Shown in pieces: positions 61,715-64,000 of a stretch of 64,000 bases of DNA; the first letter of the stretch is position 1; every line of letters starts with the position of its first letter. The notes under the pieces were generated by a model, which made no database searches, had not been told where the DNA came from, and saw only the letters and a list, made by a program, of their open reading frames with translations. A program made the position numbers and the translations under genes. Location: NCBI GenBank assembly GCA_018287875.1, contig JAGVVL010000013.1, positions 3,348,001-3,412,000 of the forward strand, given 5' to 3'. The stretch comes from Nigrospora sphaerica. Its lineage: Eukaryota; Ascomycota; Sordariomycetes; Amphisphaeriales; Apiosporaceae.

Positions 61715-64000
61715 TGGACTTTAAGCCAGCCCCGGTCATCTACCTCGCCGGCCCGCCCTATGTCCGCCCTCTTGACAAAAGCGCTGATTGAATATGGAAA
61801 CTTCAAATGGAGAAGAATTATCTAATGATTATGACGCATGTTTGTTAGCGTTCCTTTCTACACGCCACTTCCAAGTTCAACTTGCACAACGACTGTGTCT
61901 ATTGAAGGACTTTATGGCAACCTTCGTGCTCTAGTACCTAACTTATCAATCAAGGGCGGGACAGGGAACAGCCAACATCCGACCACCAGTGCTGAATAGT
62001 GGAATGCATTCCGCTTGCGACACCTCCTTGACTCCGTTCAGCCTGGTCAGGACAGATGAACAAACACCATTTCGGACATATCTGAGCAGATGAATGGCTC
62101 ACGGCGCTCTTCCTCGCACCGCGCCTTCTTCGCAACGTGATGGCTGTGGTTCTTCCGCCTTGCCTACCTCCATTATACGATGACCTTAGGCACAGCGGGC
62201 GCGAAGTCGCTGTGACAGACGAGTTTTCCATGGTGGCTGGCTCGATCATAAAGTCCTGCCCCTCTTTGGGACGAACCCTCTCGTGGATGAGCCCGTCCAG
62301 AAGCACGGGGTTCCGAACTGGGCTGTCTTCGTTTCTGTCTGGGGATAGGGTCTGCTGTGTGCCCGACGGCCGGGGCACGGTGCTCGCCCGCCCATCGCGA
62401 GCCGGGCTCCACGCGGCAGCCCCGGTTTGGGTGCGGTCTGGGTCTCGACTGGGTAGGTAAGTGAGGAACTCGGCGGATGAGCGGTGACCAGGAATGGTGA
62501 TCCTGCCTCAATTTGGTCCAGTGGCGAGACTCATCACCCCTGTCGAAGGCGGAACCGAAAGGAATTTCCCGCCGGCGATTCAGGCTGCATGAGTACATCG
62601 TATTGCTATACTTTAGATAGCTATAAATTTACTTGTCGGGATGAACCTCCTTGGGTACCGCCCATACCGTACTATAATCTTCTGTGTGTTGTAGGCCATA
62701 GTTACATGTAATCGAGAAGGTCGTGTTGCACCACTCGGATTAGGCCTCCTTCCCAATTCATCATCGTGCCACTGTCCACACTACTAGCATCCAACCCTCC
62801 GCCCCCAAAAAACAACAAATTTATATATATATATATATATTTCGTTCTTTCCGGCGTCTATATGAGTATCACAATAGCTTGTGTGCGTGTCGGTACCAAG
62901 ACGACCGACTAGCGGCACATATCCGCCAGCGAAACTAGCGAAGAGTGCACGCCTCAGGGGCGGGTGGCCGGGGCTTGGGTTCTGCAGGAATCAGTCTTAC
63001 ATCTGAATATCAATTAACCCTTCGCTATCGCATACCTGACACGCTTTCTGGTAGTTCTCTGGGTCCTTACATTTTAGTAGCTAAAATCGCCGACTTTTAG
63101 GGGAACTTGCCCTTCTTTAGGGAAATAAGTGGTAGCTAGTTAGATCTGACCTAAATACTGTGTTCTTAAGCCTACCATAAATACGATTAGCTGAGGATAA
63201 GAGGCAAACGAGGCTAAGGGGTTCAGACCTTAAATAGCAGTTGCTGATTAACACTTTCATCGAACGCCTCAAAAGTGGCGAATAAGAAAGACACAGGTAG
63301 CTACGTAGACTCTTGGTGACTCGAAAACCCTCAATTAGATGTCTATAACTACTAAATTGAGTGTGTAGGGACTGTTAAGGCCAGTTTGTTGAGTTTCTGT
63401 TGAGCGCATAAAGCGTGTTGCAAAGGTAGGGTACGCGCCTTCGTTGCTGGCGCTTCTTGGTTTAGACACTTCTGAGAGGCGTCATATCCAAAACATGTGG
63501 GGTTGTGTCTTCACTGCCCTGCTCGGTTCGTCTGTCTGACTTTATCTGGCGTTCGCCTGGCGCAATCCAGTGGACCATCATGGTAGTGACGAGCGCTAAA
63601 TGGCGAATGAAATAGATCGACCGTCAGTAGTATTTCGACGCTGATTCTTAGTTAAGGACAACGACTCACAGTCGGCTTCGCACGTGACTAGACAAAACCA
63701 TATAGGCTCAACCCTTAGGACAATGAACACTATCATGTTTCTATCGAGGAAATGTCAAGTTAAATTTAAACGTGTATGCTAAGGGACGGCACTTACATGC
63801 TAATGCTCACTAAGGTAACTACGGAACCCATAAAGGTCCGAAGGGCGAGTTCGCGCAGTCCGGCGCTAATTTTTAACGACCGCGAAGGCCACTGTGACTT
63901 CCGGTCACGAAACGAATGAGAGCCTAACCTTGCATTAGAACAGTGGCTATATAAACCGTTCAATCACTGTGGGAATAACAAACGTAGTAATGGCACTAAA
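61715..64000. other. 2.3 kb without a recognised gene
   Basis: GC declines towards the end of the window. Holds a TA microsatellite (listed separately) and scattered short frames. The last kilobase has a texture unlike the gene-rich part and could be decayed repeat DNA, but no transposon end, tRNA or coding remnant was recognised. Confidence 0.4.
62822..62841. repeat. TA dinucleotide microsatellite
   Basis: About ten TA units in an AT-rich context, 1.1 kb downstream of the cupredoxin gene. Confidence 0.9.

Noticed and set aside
1..64000. CRISPR arrays, bacterial operons or a secondary-metabolite cluster
   Set aside because: No regular spacer repeats; spliced fungal genes throughout; no polyketide synthase, peptide synthetase or terpene synthase was seen.

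Overview
The window looks like nuclear DNA of a filamentous ascomycete, probably a sordariomycete and plausibly a member of the Sordariales/Chaetomiaceae. This placement is inferred from family content and GC-rich codon use, not from a search. The supporting signs are short GT-AG introns of about 50-170 nt with CTAAC or CTGAC branch sites, strongly G/C-ending codons in the housekeeping genes, and typical fungal families: a HET-domain protein, F-box/LRR proteins, a CE1 esterase, TIM54, JAC1, BCS1 and a GPI-anchored cupredoxin-like protein. There are also C-to-T type lesions that look like repeat-induced point mutation (RIP). Several genes needed their introns worked out by eye; exon coordinates are in the entries.

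Layout. (1) 1-2.8 kb: a convergent pair, a zinc alcohol dehydrogenase and the mitochondrial AAA chaperone BCS1. (2) 3.3-20 kb: a gene-poor, lower-GC accessory block. It holds a 5'-truncated gene fragment beside a very AT-rich patch, orphan secreted proteins (8-Cys at 4 kb; Kex2-type 6-Cys at 15 kb), an orphan Q/A-rich coiled-coil gene, a secreted LRR-like protein, a pogo/Fot1-type DNA transposon with almost perfect terminal repeats but a broken transposase, and relics of a protein kinase and a LysM protein. (3) 20.5-29 kb: two F-box/LRR genes separated by about 3 kb without clear genes. (4) 30-42.5 kb: JAC1, a CE1 acetylxylan/feruloyl esterase, an intron-containing tRNA-Ala(UGC), a Gfo/Idh/MocA oxidoreductase, a small secreted protein with a two-codon first exon, a small protein with a duplicated His-rich motif, and a long alpha/beta hydrolase. 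(5) 42.5-47 kb: a 4.4 kb stretch with no convincing gene. (6) 47-53 kb: a sterol desaturase/fatty acid hydroxylase family gene, a secreted protein with a Gly-Pro-Lys linker, and a HET-domain gene. (7) 54-62 kb: a quinone-reductase-like MDR protein, a NIP30-domain nuclear protein, TIM54 and a GPI-anchored cupredoxin. (8) 61.7-64 kb: no recognisable gene.

How the genes relate. This is ordinary fungal chromosome structure, not an operon or an obvious biosynthetic cluster. Three unlinked genes serve mitochondria (BCS1, JAC1, TIM54). Seven products look secreted or surface-bound (8-Cys, LRR, 6-Cys Kex2-type, CE1 esterase, microexon protein, GPK-linker protein, cupredoxin). The most unusual items are the duplicated W-x-A-V-x2-H-A-R-x-H-H-x-S-V protein, the tRNA-Ala intron that can pair with its own anticodon loop, the transposon with near-identical ends around a dead transposase, and the several short or cryptic exons.
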